From: CAZQKL01 sp964593895 [NCBI: uncultured bacterium]
GTDB lineage: Bacteria > DYJV01
Direction of reading: 5' to 3'
Assembly (NCBI GenBank): GCA_964593895.1
Contig: CAZQKL010000042.1
Location: 1 to 16,449 of the forward strand
Length of the DNA: 16,449 nucleotides
Shown: piece by piece, positions 7,319 to 16,449 of the stretch
Numbering within the stretch: position 1 is the stretch's first letter
Layout of the letters: every line of letters begins with the position of its first letter
The notes under the pieces: model-generated
What the model was told of the DNA's origin: nothing
The model's database searches: none
What the model saw: the letters and a program-made list of their open reading frames with translations, nothing else
Program-made: the position numbers and the translations under genes

Positions 7319-8506
7319 TTACTCATAACTTAGAGCTTCAATTGGTGAAATTTTTGAAGCTTTTACCGCAGGAAATATTCCAAAAATGAAACTTATAATT
7401 ATACTTGAAATAACTCCAATTAGCAAAAAATTCAAGGAAATAGATAGATTATTATGGAAGTTTAATTTTATTACCTCAGCCACTATTACTCCAACTATAA
7501 CTCCAGAAATTGCGCCAATTATTCCTAATATTAATGCTCTAATTAAAAATTCAAAAAAAATATGGAATTTGGTAGCTCCAAATGCTCTTTTTATTCCTAT
7601 TTCTCTTGTCTCTTCAATACTCATAATAATTAAAATAGCCATAACTCCAATTCCACCAACAAGAAGGGAAATAGTTGAAACAATTAATGTTGTTAAACTT
7701 AACAAACCTGCCATCTTTAACTGCTTTTTTAAATAGAAATCCATTGATTTTATTACAAAATCTTTTTGCTTCTGAGGATAAAGAAAAAGCTTATGAAGGT
7801 ATGAAAGCAAAAAATTTAAATTGTTTTTTACAATTAAGTTAAAAGAAGGTTTAACTGGTTTAACATAAATTTTATTAAAATAATCTAAGTTGTCAAATTT
7901 TTTATTAAATAACTCAATTGGCAAAACAATAATTTTATCCTGGTCTTCACCTGATTCATCAACTCCCTTCTCAGAAAGAACTCCAACAATTTTTATAAAT
8001 TTTCCCTTTATTTCTACATATTTCCCAATAGGGTTTTTATTTTGGAAAAAATTTTTGTAAATAGTATATCCAATAAAAGCTCCTTTACTAAAATTTGAAA
8101 CATTGCCTGCAATTATGTTATAATCAAATAATTTAAAAAAATCTTTTGTTGTTCCAGAAATTCTCACACTATCAATTACCTTATCCCCTATCCTAACCAA
8201 TGAAAAAAATGTTTTTTCTGGAATAGCCATATATACATATGGTAGAAAATTATCTATAAAATAAAGGTCTCTTTTTTTTAGTGATTTAAATTCTCCAATT
8301 ATTTCAGGATGAGATAAATTAAATTTCGCTCTTTCAGGGTAAACAAAAACAAGGTCCACTCCTTTTCTTTCAAGCTCTTTAATTAAATTGAATTTCGCTT
8401 GAGCACCTAAATATCCCATTGAAATTACACTTGCAACTCCTATTGCTAATCCAATTATTGCAAGAATGTATCTTTTAATTTTATAAAAGATGTTTTTAAA
8501 AAACAT
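7319..8506 (-). CDS. MacB/FtsX-type ABC transporter permease without an adjacent ATPase
   Basis: 395 residues from the ATG at 8506. The frame reaches back to a TTG at 8572, but those 22 extra residues would place charged residues ahead of the first membrane helix and the TTG lies inside the divergent control region; the exact start is uncertain as neither has a good Shine-Dalgarno. One N-terminal helix (RYILAIIGLAIGVASVISMG), a periplasmic domain of about 230 residues, then three C-terminal helices: the MacB permease topology. SIEETREIGIKRAFGAT is the coupling motif before the second cluster of helices, and FPAVKASKISPIEAL is the family C-terminus. MacB-type permeases couple ATPase cycles to periplasmic work, exporting toxins, lipoproteins or peptides. 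No cognate ATPase is next to it; lptB and modC belong to other systems. PilZ gene follows after 41 nt. Confidence 0.88.
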   Translation of the reverse strand: MFFKNIFYKIKRYILAIIGLAIGVASVISMGYLGAQAKFNLIKELERKGVDLVFVYPERAKFNLSHPEIIGEFKSLKKRDLYFIDNFLPYVYMAIPEKTFFSLVRIGDKVIDSVRISGTTKDFFKLFDYNIIAGNVSNFSKGAFIGYTIYKNFFQNKNPIGKYVEIKGKFIKIVGVLSEKGVDESGEDQDKIIVLPIELFNKKFDNLDYFNKIYVKPVKPSFNLIVKNNLNFLLSYLHKLFLYPQKQKDFVIKSMDFYLKKQLKMAGLLSLTTLIVSTISLLVGGIGVMAILIIMSIEETREIGIKRAFGATKFHIFFEFLIRALILGIIGAISGVIVGVIVAEVIKLNFHNNLSISLNFLLIGVISSIIISFIFGIFPAVKASKISPIEALSYE

Positions 8507-8513
8507 TGATTTT

Positions 8514-8541
8514 TTATAACAAAAAAATTTTATTGACACAA
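8514..8541 (-). promoter_or_regulatory. Possible promoter for the permease-lpt-rpoN run
   Basis: On the minus strand TTGTGT (8536-8541) and TTATAA (8514-8519) are 16 nt apart, a tolerable -35/-10 pair. It would start transcription almost at the ATG at 8506, implying a leaderless or nearly leaderless first gene. In so AT-rich a sequence such matches arise easily, so this is tentative. It overlaps the TTGACA of the divergent promoter. Confidence 0.25.
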
Positions 8542-8562
8542 GCCCGATATTTTTGCTAAAAA
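8533..8562 (+). promoter_or_regulatory. Possible promoter of the mod operon
   Basis: A consensus -35 TTGACA (8533-8538) is followed after 18 nt by TAAAAA (8557-8562, 4 of 6 to TATAAT). Transcription would begin close to the modC ATG at 8572, leaving almost no leader; no clear Shine-Dalgarno precedes that ATG. The -10 lies within the inverted repeat at 8544-8569, so a protein bound there would block polymerase. Confidence 0.4.
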
Positions 8563-8569
8563 ATAACGG
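8544..8569. promoter_or_regulatory. Inverted repeat resembling a ModE-type operator
   Basis: Arms CCGATATTTTT (8544-8554) and AAAAATAACGG (8559-8569) are inverted copies with one mismatch in 11, around a 4-nt centre GCTA. The outer CGaTAT/ATAaCG pattern resembles the ModE operator of enterobacterial modA, where CGTTATAT-type half-sites flank a short spacer. It lies just upstream of modC, between the -35 and the start codon, where a repressor would act. Hairpin formation in RNA is unlikely to matter if transcription starts near 8570. The regulator is not in this window; TunR-like or another repressor is an alternative. Confidence 0.5.
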
Positions 8570-8571
8570 CA

Positions 8572-9573
8572 ATGATAAATGTTGCTATAAAGAAATCTTT
8601 TAAAGACAGTAAAACCTTTAAATATGAATTTCACTCATCTTCACAAAGAATTGTCTTATTTGGTCCAAGTGGAAGTGGAAAAACAAATTTAATTAAGATG
8701 ATAGCTGGTTTTTTAAAACCTGATGAAGGGATTATTGAAGTTAATGGTAAAATTTTTTTTAAAAAAAATGAAAAAAATCTTCCAATTTATAAAAGAAATA
8801 TAGGTTATCTTCCCCAAGAATACACACTTTTCCCTCACATGACAGTTGAAGAAAATATCCTTTATGGGGTGAAAATAAAAAACATAAAATTGAATAAAAA
8901 ATTTTATTTAAATCTCCTTGAAAAATTCAATCTATTTTCTAAACTCAATTATTATCCAAATCAACTCTCAGGTGGGGAAAAGCAAAGGGTTGCTTTTGTC
9001 AGAGCAATTTTAACTAATCCAAATTTATTTTTATTTGATGAGCCTTTCAGTTCACTTGATAAAGCTATAAAGGAAAAATTAAGAGATGCGGTAATTGATA
9101 TTCTTGATGAATTTTCAACAAAAGCAATTTTTGTTACCCATGACTTTGAAGATGCTTTTATTCTTGGTAAAGAAGTTTTCATCATATATAATGGACAGAT
9201 TATTGAAAGAGGAACTGCAGATAAAATATTTAATCATCCAGAATATCTTGAAACTGCTAAAATGGTAAATTTCAAAAATATTTTTAAAGTTAATGAATTT
9301 GCAAAAATTGTTAAAAAAGAAATAAAAATTTCTCAAAAATTTTTGGGAATTAAACCTGAAAATATTACATTTGAAAAGAGTAATAATTCAATTCCAATAA
9401 AAGTTAAATTAAAAAGTTTAAAAAAAATTGGTTTAATTTATGAATACACTTTCTTAACAGAAAATAATAAAAAATTAATTTCAATTTCACCAGAATTAAA
9501 AAATTCTGAAAAAGTTTATGTAAACTTAAATTCATTGGTGCCACTAAAGGAATTGGAAAATGAAAATTTTTGA
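8572..9573 (+). CDS. modC: Molybdate/tungstate ABC transporter ATP-binding protein
   Basis: 333 residues. Walker A GPSGSGKT at 31-38, Q-loop Q82, signature LSGGE at 132-136, Walker B LFLFDEP at 152-158 and H190 in FVTHDFEDA. A C-terminal extension (about 250-333) with FLGIKPENITFE and a beta-rich stretch resembles the TOBE/Mop regulatory domain of ModC/WtpC and related ATPases. Substrate follows from the downstream ModA- and ModB-like genes rather than from this protein; molybdate against tungstate cannot be decided. The reading frame starts at an ATG beside the putative operator, and its end overlaps the next gene by 14 nt. Confidence 0.88.
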   Translation: MINVAIKKSFKDSKTFKYEFHSSSQRIVLFGPSGSGKTNLIKMIAGFLKPDEGIIEVNGKIFFKKNEKNLPIYKRNIGYLPQEYTLFPHMTVEENILYGVKIKNIKLNKKFYLNLLEKFNLFSKLNYYPNQLSGGEKQRVAFVRAILTNPNLFLFDEPFSSLDKAIKEKLRDAVIDILDEFSTKAIFVTHDFEDAFILGKEVFIIYNGQIIERGTADKIFNHPEYLETAKMVNFKNIFKVNEFAKIVKKEIKISQKFLGIKPENITFEKSNNSIPIKVKLKSLKKIGLIYEYTFLTENNKKLISISPELKNSEKVYVNLNSLVPLKELENENF

Positions 9574-10297
9574 AAAAACTTTAAATGAATTTAAAACTCA
9601 AATTTTAGATGAGTATTTGAAAAAAGAAAAAATTTTAATTAAAATGAGGCCACTTAAACCTGAAGAAGCAATTGGATATCCTAAAAGAAATGATTATCCA
9701 CTTTTACTTGGAAAAGAGGTTTTAATTCAAGCTGAATTTAATAATTCAAAAGGACAGGCATTCACAGATGAACCTTATAATTTCTGTGGTAAAATAAAGG
9801 ATATATTGACTTTAAAATTTACTACAAATAGAGAAAGGGCATTATTTATAAGCACAATGAATGCTGTGATGAGAGAATTAAAATTAGTAGATGGCACTGT
9901 GCACTGTAAAAATGATGAACCTGAAAATTGTGCTAAAAAAGTGGTAAATTTTATTTTCAATAAATATGGTAAAATAAAAATTGCACTTGTTGGATTACAA
10001 CCTGCATTTGCAACCGCATTAATTGAAAAATTTGAAGCTAAAAATATTTACATTTTGGACCTTGATATAAAAAATTTTTCAAAAAAAATAAAAGGAGTTC
10101 CTGTTCTTGATTCAAAAAAGTATTACAAAGATATTTTAAAAAAATCTGATTTAACTTTAGCAACTGGAAGCACAATTGTAAATGATACAATTGATGAAAT
10201 AATTAAATATTCAAATGAAATAATTTTTTATGGTGTTACAATAGCTGGTGCATCTAAGTTATTAAATTTAAATAGATTATGCGAAAATTCTCATTAA
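9560..10297 (+). CDS. DUF364-type (Rossmann-like) putative metal/cofactor protein
   Basis: 245 residues, soluble. It fits the two-part family with an N-terminal DUF4213-like domain (about 5-90) and a C-terminal Rossmann-like DUF364 domain (about 95-240). The family's cysteine motif is seen as HCKNDEPENC at 115-124, with C116, E120-P121 and C124; KIALVGLQPAF at 140-150 starts the Rossmann-like half, and DLTLATGSTIVNDT at 197-210 is typical. The family has been proposed to bind heavy metals or chelates and is often near ABC transporters for metals or oxyanions, but no biochemical function is established to my knowledge. Here it sits inside the mod operon, overlapping modC by 14 nt and modA by 19 nt, with AGGAATTGG upstream of its ATG, so a role in Mo/W handling is a fair inference. 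Confidence 0.82.
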   Translation: MKIFEKTLNEFKTQILDEYLKKEKILIKMRPLKPEEAIGYPKRNDYPLLLGKEVLIQAEFNNSKGQAFTDEPYNFCGKIKDILTLKFTTNRERALFISTMNAVMRELKLVDGTVHCKNDEPENCAKKVVNFIFNKYGKIKIALVGLQPAFATALIEKFEAKNIYILDLDIKNFSKKIKGVPVLDSKKYYKDILKKSDLTLATGSTIVNDTIDEIIKYSNEIIFYGVTIAGASKLLNLNRLCENSH

Positions 10298-10975
10298 TTT
10301 TAATTTTTATATTTTTAATTAAAAATGCTTTTTCCTCTTCTCTTTACCTTTTTACTGGTTCTGCGTTTTACACACCTTTGGAAGCTCTTTTAAAAAATTA
10401 CAATAAAAAAGTAACAATTATTTCTGGCGGAAGTGGCATCCTTTTACAAAAAATTATTTTATCAAAAAAAGGAGATATTTTCCTTCCAGGTTCTTACTTT
10501 TATTTAACTAAAGCAAAAGAAAATGGAATTGTGCTAAAGTATAAAAAATTTATTAAACAAGTCCCTGTTTTTGGTATTAGTAGTAAGAGTAAAAAATTAA
10601 TTAACAATTTTAATGACTTATGCAATAAAAAAATAAAGATTGCTCTTGGAAATCCTAAAACTATGGCTCTTGGAAGATTGTTTACCAAGATGAAAAATAA
10701 ATATTCAGACTTTTTTAGTTGTATTGAAAAAAACTCAATAATAAAAGCAATAAATGTTTCACAAATTGCAAACTATATTGAAATGAATATAGTTGATGCT
10801 GGAATTTTATTTAAATCAGTTGCAAAATTACATAAATTTAAAATTATTGAAATTCCAAAAAAATATAGAATATGTGATTCTGCACCTTTGATTTTATTAA
10901 AAACATCAAAAGATAAAAAATCTGCTGAGAGATTGTATAATTTTATTTTAAATCATAAAAGTTTTTTTGAAAAGT

Positions 10976-10995
<20 letters not shown>
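10279..10995 (+). CDS. modA: Molybdate/tungstate ABC transporter substrate-binding protein
   Basis: 238 residues. Signal peptide MRKFSLILIFIFLIKNAFSS, then LYLFTGSAFYTPLEAL, the usual start of ModA-like binding proteins. Further family landmarks: SGGSGILLQKI at 49-59 (oxyanion-contacting Ser/Gly loop), GDIFLPGS at 65-72, IALGNPKTMALGR at 121-133 and VDAGILFKSVA at 172-182. It captures the oxyanion in the periplasm for the ModB/ModC transporter. It is a little shorter than typical ModA (about 250). No lipobox is obvious, so it is likely free in the periplasm. It overlaps the DUF364 gene and modB at both ends. Confidence 0.88.
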
Positions 10996-12785
<1,790 letters not shown>

Positions 12786-12813
12786 TTAAATTAATAGAAA
12801 ATAATTACTATTT

Positions 12814-12820
12814 AAGGAGG
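12814..12820 (+). promoter_or_regulatory. Strong ribosome-binding site fixing the start at 12827
   Basis: AAGGAGG, 6 nt before ATG at 12827, is the best Shine-Dalgarno on the plus strand of this window. It decides the start of the large exported protein and suggests efficient translation. Confidence 0.9.
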
Positions 12821-12826
12821 GGGATT

Positions 12827-15800
12827 ATGAAAAAATTTTCTTTTTCGTTAATTATTTTTTTTCTATTTACAAGTATACTATTCTCAAAAATAAGTGTTAC
12901 ATTAAAACTTTATCCTCAAAAATCCTCTTACAATGTAGATGAAAATTTAACTCTCTATTTCTCTTGCAAAGCAAATAATTCTCATATTAAAGGAGATATT
13001 TACATTGTTTTTCTTACTCCTTCAAATCAATTCTATAGTATTACAAAAAAAGGTGTAATATCTGGTATTTATCCAATTGCTACTGGAATTCCTGTAAAAG
13101 ATATAGATGATATTGCTGTATTTAAATTTAAATATTACAGCATATTTCAAAAAGCTCAATATAAAATTTTATCAGCAATTATTGAAAGTGACACAAAAAA
13201 TATAGTTAGTAATATCTACACTTTATTTATTCCAACAAAAAAATCAGAAACACCTGAACCATCTCCCAAGCCATCAGAAAAACAGGAAAAATGGAATAAT
13301 TTAAAATTACTCTGGAAAGGTACTTCTTTTAGGGACATTAAACTTGCAGATAGTAAAAATTATATTCATGCGCTTCTTTATAAAAGCTATCATAAATGCA
13401 GATATTTAAGAATTGATAAAAAAGGGAATTTAATAATTCCACCTTTAAAACTTCCTTTTGGAAGCTATGAATATTATTCAACTATTACTGCAGATGAAAA
13501 TGATAATGCTTATTTGATTTATTCAGCATTAGATAAAGGATTATATTTCTATAAAATTTCAAAAGATGGAAAATTGAGTGGAAATTTTAAGTTTTTTGAA
13601 TTTGAAAATCGTTATAAAAGTAGAATGGAAAATTTTAGCTCTGTTTATAAAAATGGAAAAATTTACTATGTTTGCTATCTTCCATATCTTGAAGTAGCTG
13701 ATGAAGATGACCCTGAGTTTAGAACATATTACAGAAATTCAATTGCTTTTGGAATTGTTGATAAAGATGGGCATAATATTTTATCTCCATTTCCTATTGC
13801 TGGAGAAGTTACTGAATACTACTATCCACCAGGAAAGCCAACTGAAATTAATTATATAACAGGAGATGTTCGCACAAAAAATCCATTTATTTTAGTTGAT
13901 GATAATAATACTGCTCATATATTCTGGTATGAAAAAAATGATACTTTAAAAACAAAATACTTTTTAAGATACATGAGGTATTCACCAGGAAAAGTCTCTC
14001 AAAAATTAACAATAGCTGAAGTTGGAGATTATCCATCAAATATTTCTGGATTTATTGATAATAACACAATTTACATTGGCTTTATAGATAAAACTCACCT
14101 TCCAAACACCTTAAAAATAGTTAAACTATCAACAGATGGGAAATTAATATCTGCACCAAAACCAATTCCACCAGATAATCCTTCATCAAATTTTTTCATT
14201 TATAAAAATTTAAATAAAAATATTGAAGTAATTTATCTTAGCAATGGTAAATTTTATAAAACTGAAATGAAAGATAATTTAGTTGATATTGTTAAGGAAA
14301 AAGTAAAATTATTTGACACTTCTTTTGGTTATAATTATGACTTTTGCAAAGATAATAATAATTTTATTCATCTTCTTACTTATAAAAGTTCTCCATCCAG
14401 GCTTTTATATTCAAACACAAATCCTGATAATTCATCTTTTAAAAATTTACCTGACCTTGTTTTATCTCCAGCAAGTTTTTCATGCTCTCCTTCTGAAAAT
14501 GTAAAAGTTGGCCAATCTCTTAATTGCTCATTTAAAGTTTATAACATATCAGAAAATTCATCAATTAGTGGAGAAGTTTCAGTAAAAATTAACAACAAAG
14601 ATGTATATTCAGCAAATTTTAACTCAATTTCTCCTTTTAGCTCAAAAAGTTTTACTTTTCAGTTTACTCCAGAAGGTGAAAATTATCCAGAATATCCTGA
14701 AGTTGAAATTACTGCAAATTCAAATACAACTGAACTTACAACCATTAATAACACAATTCATCCCAAAATCCATGTTGCTCCTCTACCTGAAGATTATTCA
14801 TTTAGAATTTATGTTTATGATGAAACATACAATCCAAATCATGAATACTGGCTACCAAAAGTTAAAAATCCTTCATGCTCAATTTACAATAAAGACACAG
14901 GAGAATTTGTTGCAGATGCATTGTTAAATCAATTTAAAAATATTCCTGTTGGCAATAATTATATTATAAAATGCAATAAAACTGGTTATAATGAAGCAGA
15001 AAAAGAGATTTCTATTGAGAGAGATTCAAATGACCCTTATAAAATTAATTTAAAAGTAGACGGAAAAACCAAACATGCAGTTAAAATTTATATGAATAAA
15101 TGGGGCTCTTTACAATTAACATTTAATTATGTTGATAATCAGAATAACACTAAGCCATTAACAGGGGTAAACATTACAATTGCAAATGATAAATTTAAAA
15201 GAATTTATAATAATTCTTCATCTTCCAAATATATAGATAAAATTCCACCTGGAACTTATGTTTTAACTGTGGAAAGAGAAAACTATAAAAGAGTTAAAAT
15301 TACAGATTTAAAAATCTCAACAGGTAAAATAACTGAAAAAGAAATTACAACATATCCAACAACAGAAGGTGAGGTAAAAATAGTAATATCTTCCCAGGAT
15401 GGAATAATTCCATCAAAAGCAACATTAAAATTTGAAAAAAATGGCAGTGTTGTAAAAACAGTTACTGTAACAAATGGAGAATACAATGGCTCTTTTGAAA
15501 AAGGCTATTACAAATTAACAGTTACTTCCCAGAATTACAATTCAGAAACAGAAAATTTCTCAGTAAAAGCTGGATTATTAAAAACAATAAATATTACATT
15601 AACTCCAAAAACTCCTTCAAATTTGAAATCATACACAAGAGGAGAGGAGATTGGAGTTGTAACATATCCAGTTGTTGCTGAATGGCCATCAAGTCCAGTT
15701 ACAGATGGTTTTACAGTTAGCACTCTTTATGGAGTATTCAATATTGAGACAGATTTCATTGGAAATAAAAAAGATAATAAAATCTATAATTTAAAACAGA

Positions 15801-16449
15801 TGAAGATTAAACTATCTGGTAAAGGTGCAGTTTACTATTCTGTGGAAAGTAGCTGGGATCCAACTGATTTAATTGATTTACCAGAGACTGTTGAGCTTGC
15901 TAAAAATGTGTGCGATTACATTGAGCCAGTAAGCAGTTCTGGTATCTGCAGATTTCCACTTGCTCTCTGGCCAGAAATAACAATAAATCTTGGAGGATAC
16001 ACTGGTAAGACAATGGTGAGAGTGGATAAAATAATTGTTAAAGATGATAAAGGCATAACTCTATTTGAAACATCAAACTCAATCTATTCAGACAATGTTT
16101 CAATATTCAACATTAACAAAAATATTTCAGATGATACAGAATATATTAAAGCAGAAGTTTATATGAAGGTAGGAGAGCTTGACAACACAACAGGAGAATT
16201 TCAAGATTTAGATGTTCTTGATGGCTGGAATGCTCAATACATAAAAATTACTTACAAAGTTCCTGTAGTTGAACCTGAATATGGCTACTATTATTGCAAT
16301 GTTGTATCTGGAAACTGCACTCATTTAGTAAGCTCAGATTTTGGTCAATCAATTTTACCTTCAAATATGTTTATTTTAAAATATAAACCATATAAACCTT
16401 ACACAGTAATTATGCAGTATGTTAATGAAAATTATTATAAAACCAATAT
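12827..16449 (+). CDS. Large exported modular protein with Ig-like and carboxypeptidase-regulatory-like domains (partial)
   Basis: An uninterrupted frame of 1207 codons open at the right edge. Signal peptide: MKKFSF, hydrophobic core, likely cut after LFS at 18-20. Parts, by pattern only: an Ig-like domain (about 22-138); a Pro/Ser/Glu linker (PEPSPKPSEKQEK, 143-155); a long beta-rich region (about 158-540) whose repeated strand-turn pattern, with DENDNAYLIYS and DDNNTAHIFWYE, suggests a beta-propeller; a CARDB-like domain starting at SPASFSCSPSENVKVGQSL (about 547-645); then three beta-sandwich units resembling carboxypeptidase-regulatory/PEGA domains (about 650-745, 760-845, 846-926), with IPPGTYVLTVERENY and FEKGYYKLTVTSQNY as the diagnostic turns. 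The rest (926-1207) is unrecognised, with Cys pairs that may form disulfides. No catalytic motif or anchor is seen; a surface or secreted adhesion or binding role is inference. Confidence 0.85.
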   Translation, partial: MKKFSFSLIIFFLFTSILFSKISVTLKLYPQKSSYNVDENLTLYFSCKANNSHIKGDIYIVFLTPSNQFYSITKKGVISGIYPIATGIPVKDIDDIAVFKFKYYSIFQKAQYKILSAIIESDTKNIVSNIYTLFIPTKKSETPEPSPKPSEKQEKWNNLKLLWKGTSFRDIKLADSKNYIHALLYKSYHKCRYLRIDKKGNLIIPPLKLPFGSYEYYSTITADENDNAYLIYSALDKGLYFYKISKDGKLSGNFKFFEFENRYKSRMENFSSVYKNGKIYYVCYLPYLEVADEDDPEFRTYYRNSIAFGIVDKDGHNILSPFPIAGEVTEYYYPPGKPTEINYITGDVRTKNPFILVDDNNTAHIFWYEKNDTLKTKYFLRYMRYSPGKVSQKLTIAEVGDYPSNISGFIDNNTIYIGFIDKTHLPNTLKIVKLSTDGKLISAPKPIPPDNPSSNFFIYKNLNKNIEVIYLSNGKFYKTEMKDNLVDIVKEKVKLFDTSFGYNYDFCKDNNNFIHLLTYKSSPSRLLYSNTNPDNSSFKNLPDLVLSPASFSCSPSENVKVGQSLNCSFKVYNISENSSISGEVSVKINNKDVYSANFNSISPFSSKSFTFQFTPEGENYPEYPEVEITANSNTTELTTINNTIHPKIHVAPLPEDYSFRIYVYDETYNPNHEYWLPKVKNPSCSIYNKDTGEFVADALLNQFKNIPVGNNYIIKCNKTGYNEAEKEISIERDSNDPYKINLKVDGKTKHAVKIYMNKWGSLQLTFNYVDNQNNTKPLTGVNITIANDKFKRIYNNSSSSKYIDKIPPGTYVLTVERENYKRVKITDLKISTGKITEKEITTYPTTEGEVKIVISSQDGIIPSKATLKFEKNGSVVKTVTVTNGEYNGSFEKGYYKLTVTSQNYNSETENFSVKAGLLKTINITLTPKTPSNLKSYTRGEEIGVVTYPVVAEWPSSPVTDGFTVSTLYGVFNIETDFIGNKKDNKIYNLKQMKIKLSGKGAVYYSVESSWDPTDLIDLPETVELAKNVCDYIEPVSSSGICRFPLALWPEITINLGGYTGKTMVRVDKIIVKDDKGITLFETSNSIYSDNVSIFNINKNISDDTEYIKAEVYMKVGELDNTTGEFQDLDVLDGWNAQYIKITYKVPVVEPEYGYYYCNVVSGNCTHLVSSDFGQSILPSNMFILKYKPYKPYTVIMQYVNENYYKTN

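Noticed and set aside
7386-7736. Plus-strand 116-codon open frame opposite the permease
   Set aside because: Antisense to strongly conserved permease membrane helices and coupling motif; composition is the mirror of those helices.
8507-8572. TTG start at 8572 for the permease
   Set aside because: It would run coding sequence through the divergent promoter and operator region and add 22 residues ahead of an already complete MacB N-terminus; kept only as an alternative.
8572-9573. The plus-strand ATPase as the missing partner of the MacB-type permease
   Set aside because: It is transcribed divergently, carries a TOBE/Mop-like C-terminus and is fused by overlaps to the modA-modB operon, so it belongs to that transporter.
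14313-14927. Plus-strand open frames at 14313-14504 and 14601-14927
   Set aside because: They are out-of-frame shadows inside the long exported-protein gene, rich in Ile/Leu/Gln from AT-rich codons and with no Shine-Dalgarno.

Overview
The window reads as a chromosomal stretch of a very AT-rich (roughly 30% G+C by eye), gene-dense diderm bacterium. LPS biogenesis genes (kdsC, lptC, lptA, lptB) imply an outer membrane with Kdo-containing LPS. The terminal gene product, a diiron oxygen-binding-type beta-lactamase-fold protein, and a molybdate/tungstate uptake operon would suit an anaerobe or microaerophile. I cannot name the phylum; an uncultured AT-rich diderm lineage is plausible. I see no tRNA, rRNA, CRISPR array, transposase or integrase.

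Layout. (1) 1-8506, minus strand: one tightly packed run of ten genes, read from right to left: MacB/FtsX-type permease, PilZ protein with three receiver-like domains, kdsC, lptC, lptA, lptB, rpoN, hpf, ptsN, and an ODP-like metallo-beta-lactamase-fold protein cut by the left edge. From the PilZ gene to lptB/rpoN the genes overlap at start/stop codons; rpoN-hpf-ptsN-odp are separated by 9-11 nt, each with a good Shine-Dalgarno sequence. This fuses the common kdsC-lpt-rpoN-hpf-ptsN envelope and regulation cluster to accessory signalling genes at both ends. (2) 8507-8571: a short divergent control region with a TTGACA box and a near-perfect 11-bp inverted repeat resembling a ModE-type operator. 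(3) 8572-11746, plus strand: an overlapping modC - DUF364-like - modA - modB operon for molybdate/tungstate uptake. (4) 11730-12716, minus strand: galE, whose 3' end overlaps modB convergently. (5) 12717-12826: an intergenic region with a 25-bp tandem duplication carrying two TTGACA boxes, then a strong AAGGAGG. (6) 12827-16449, plus strand: the first 1207 codons of a large exported modular protein, open at the right edge.

How the genes fit together. KdsC completes Kdo synthesis, and LptC/LptA/LptB are parts of the LPS export bridge (the LptF/G permeases are not here). RpoN, HPF and PtsN are a widespread regulatory trio covering sigma-54 transcription, ribosome hibernation and PTS-type phosphorelay control. 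The PilZ-receiver protein at the head of the lpt genes and the ODP protein at the tail suggest, by inference only, inputs from cyclic-di-GMP and oxygen or iron to the same transcription unit.
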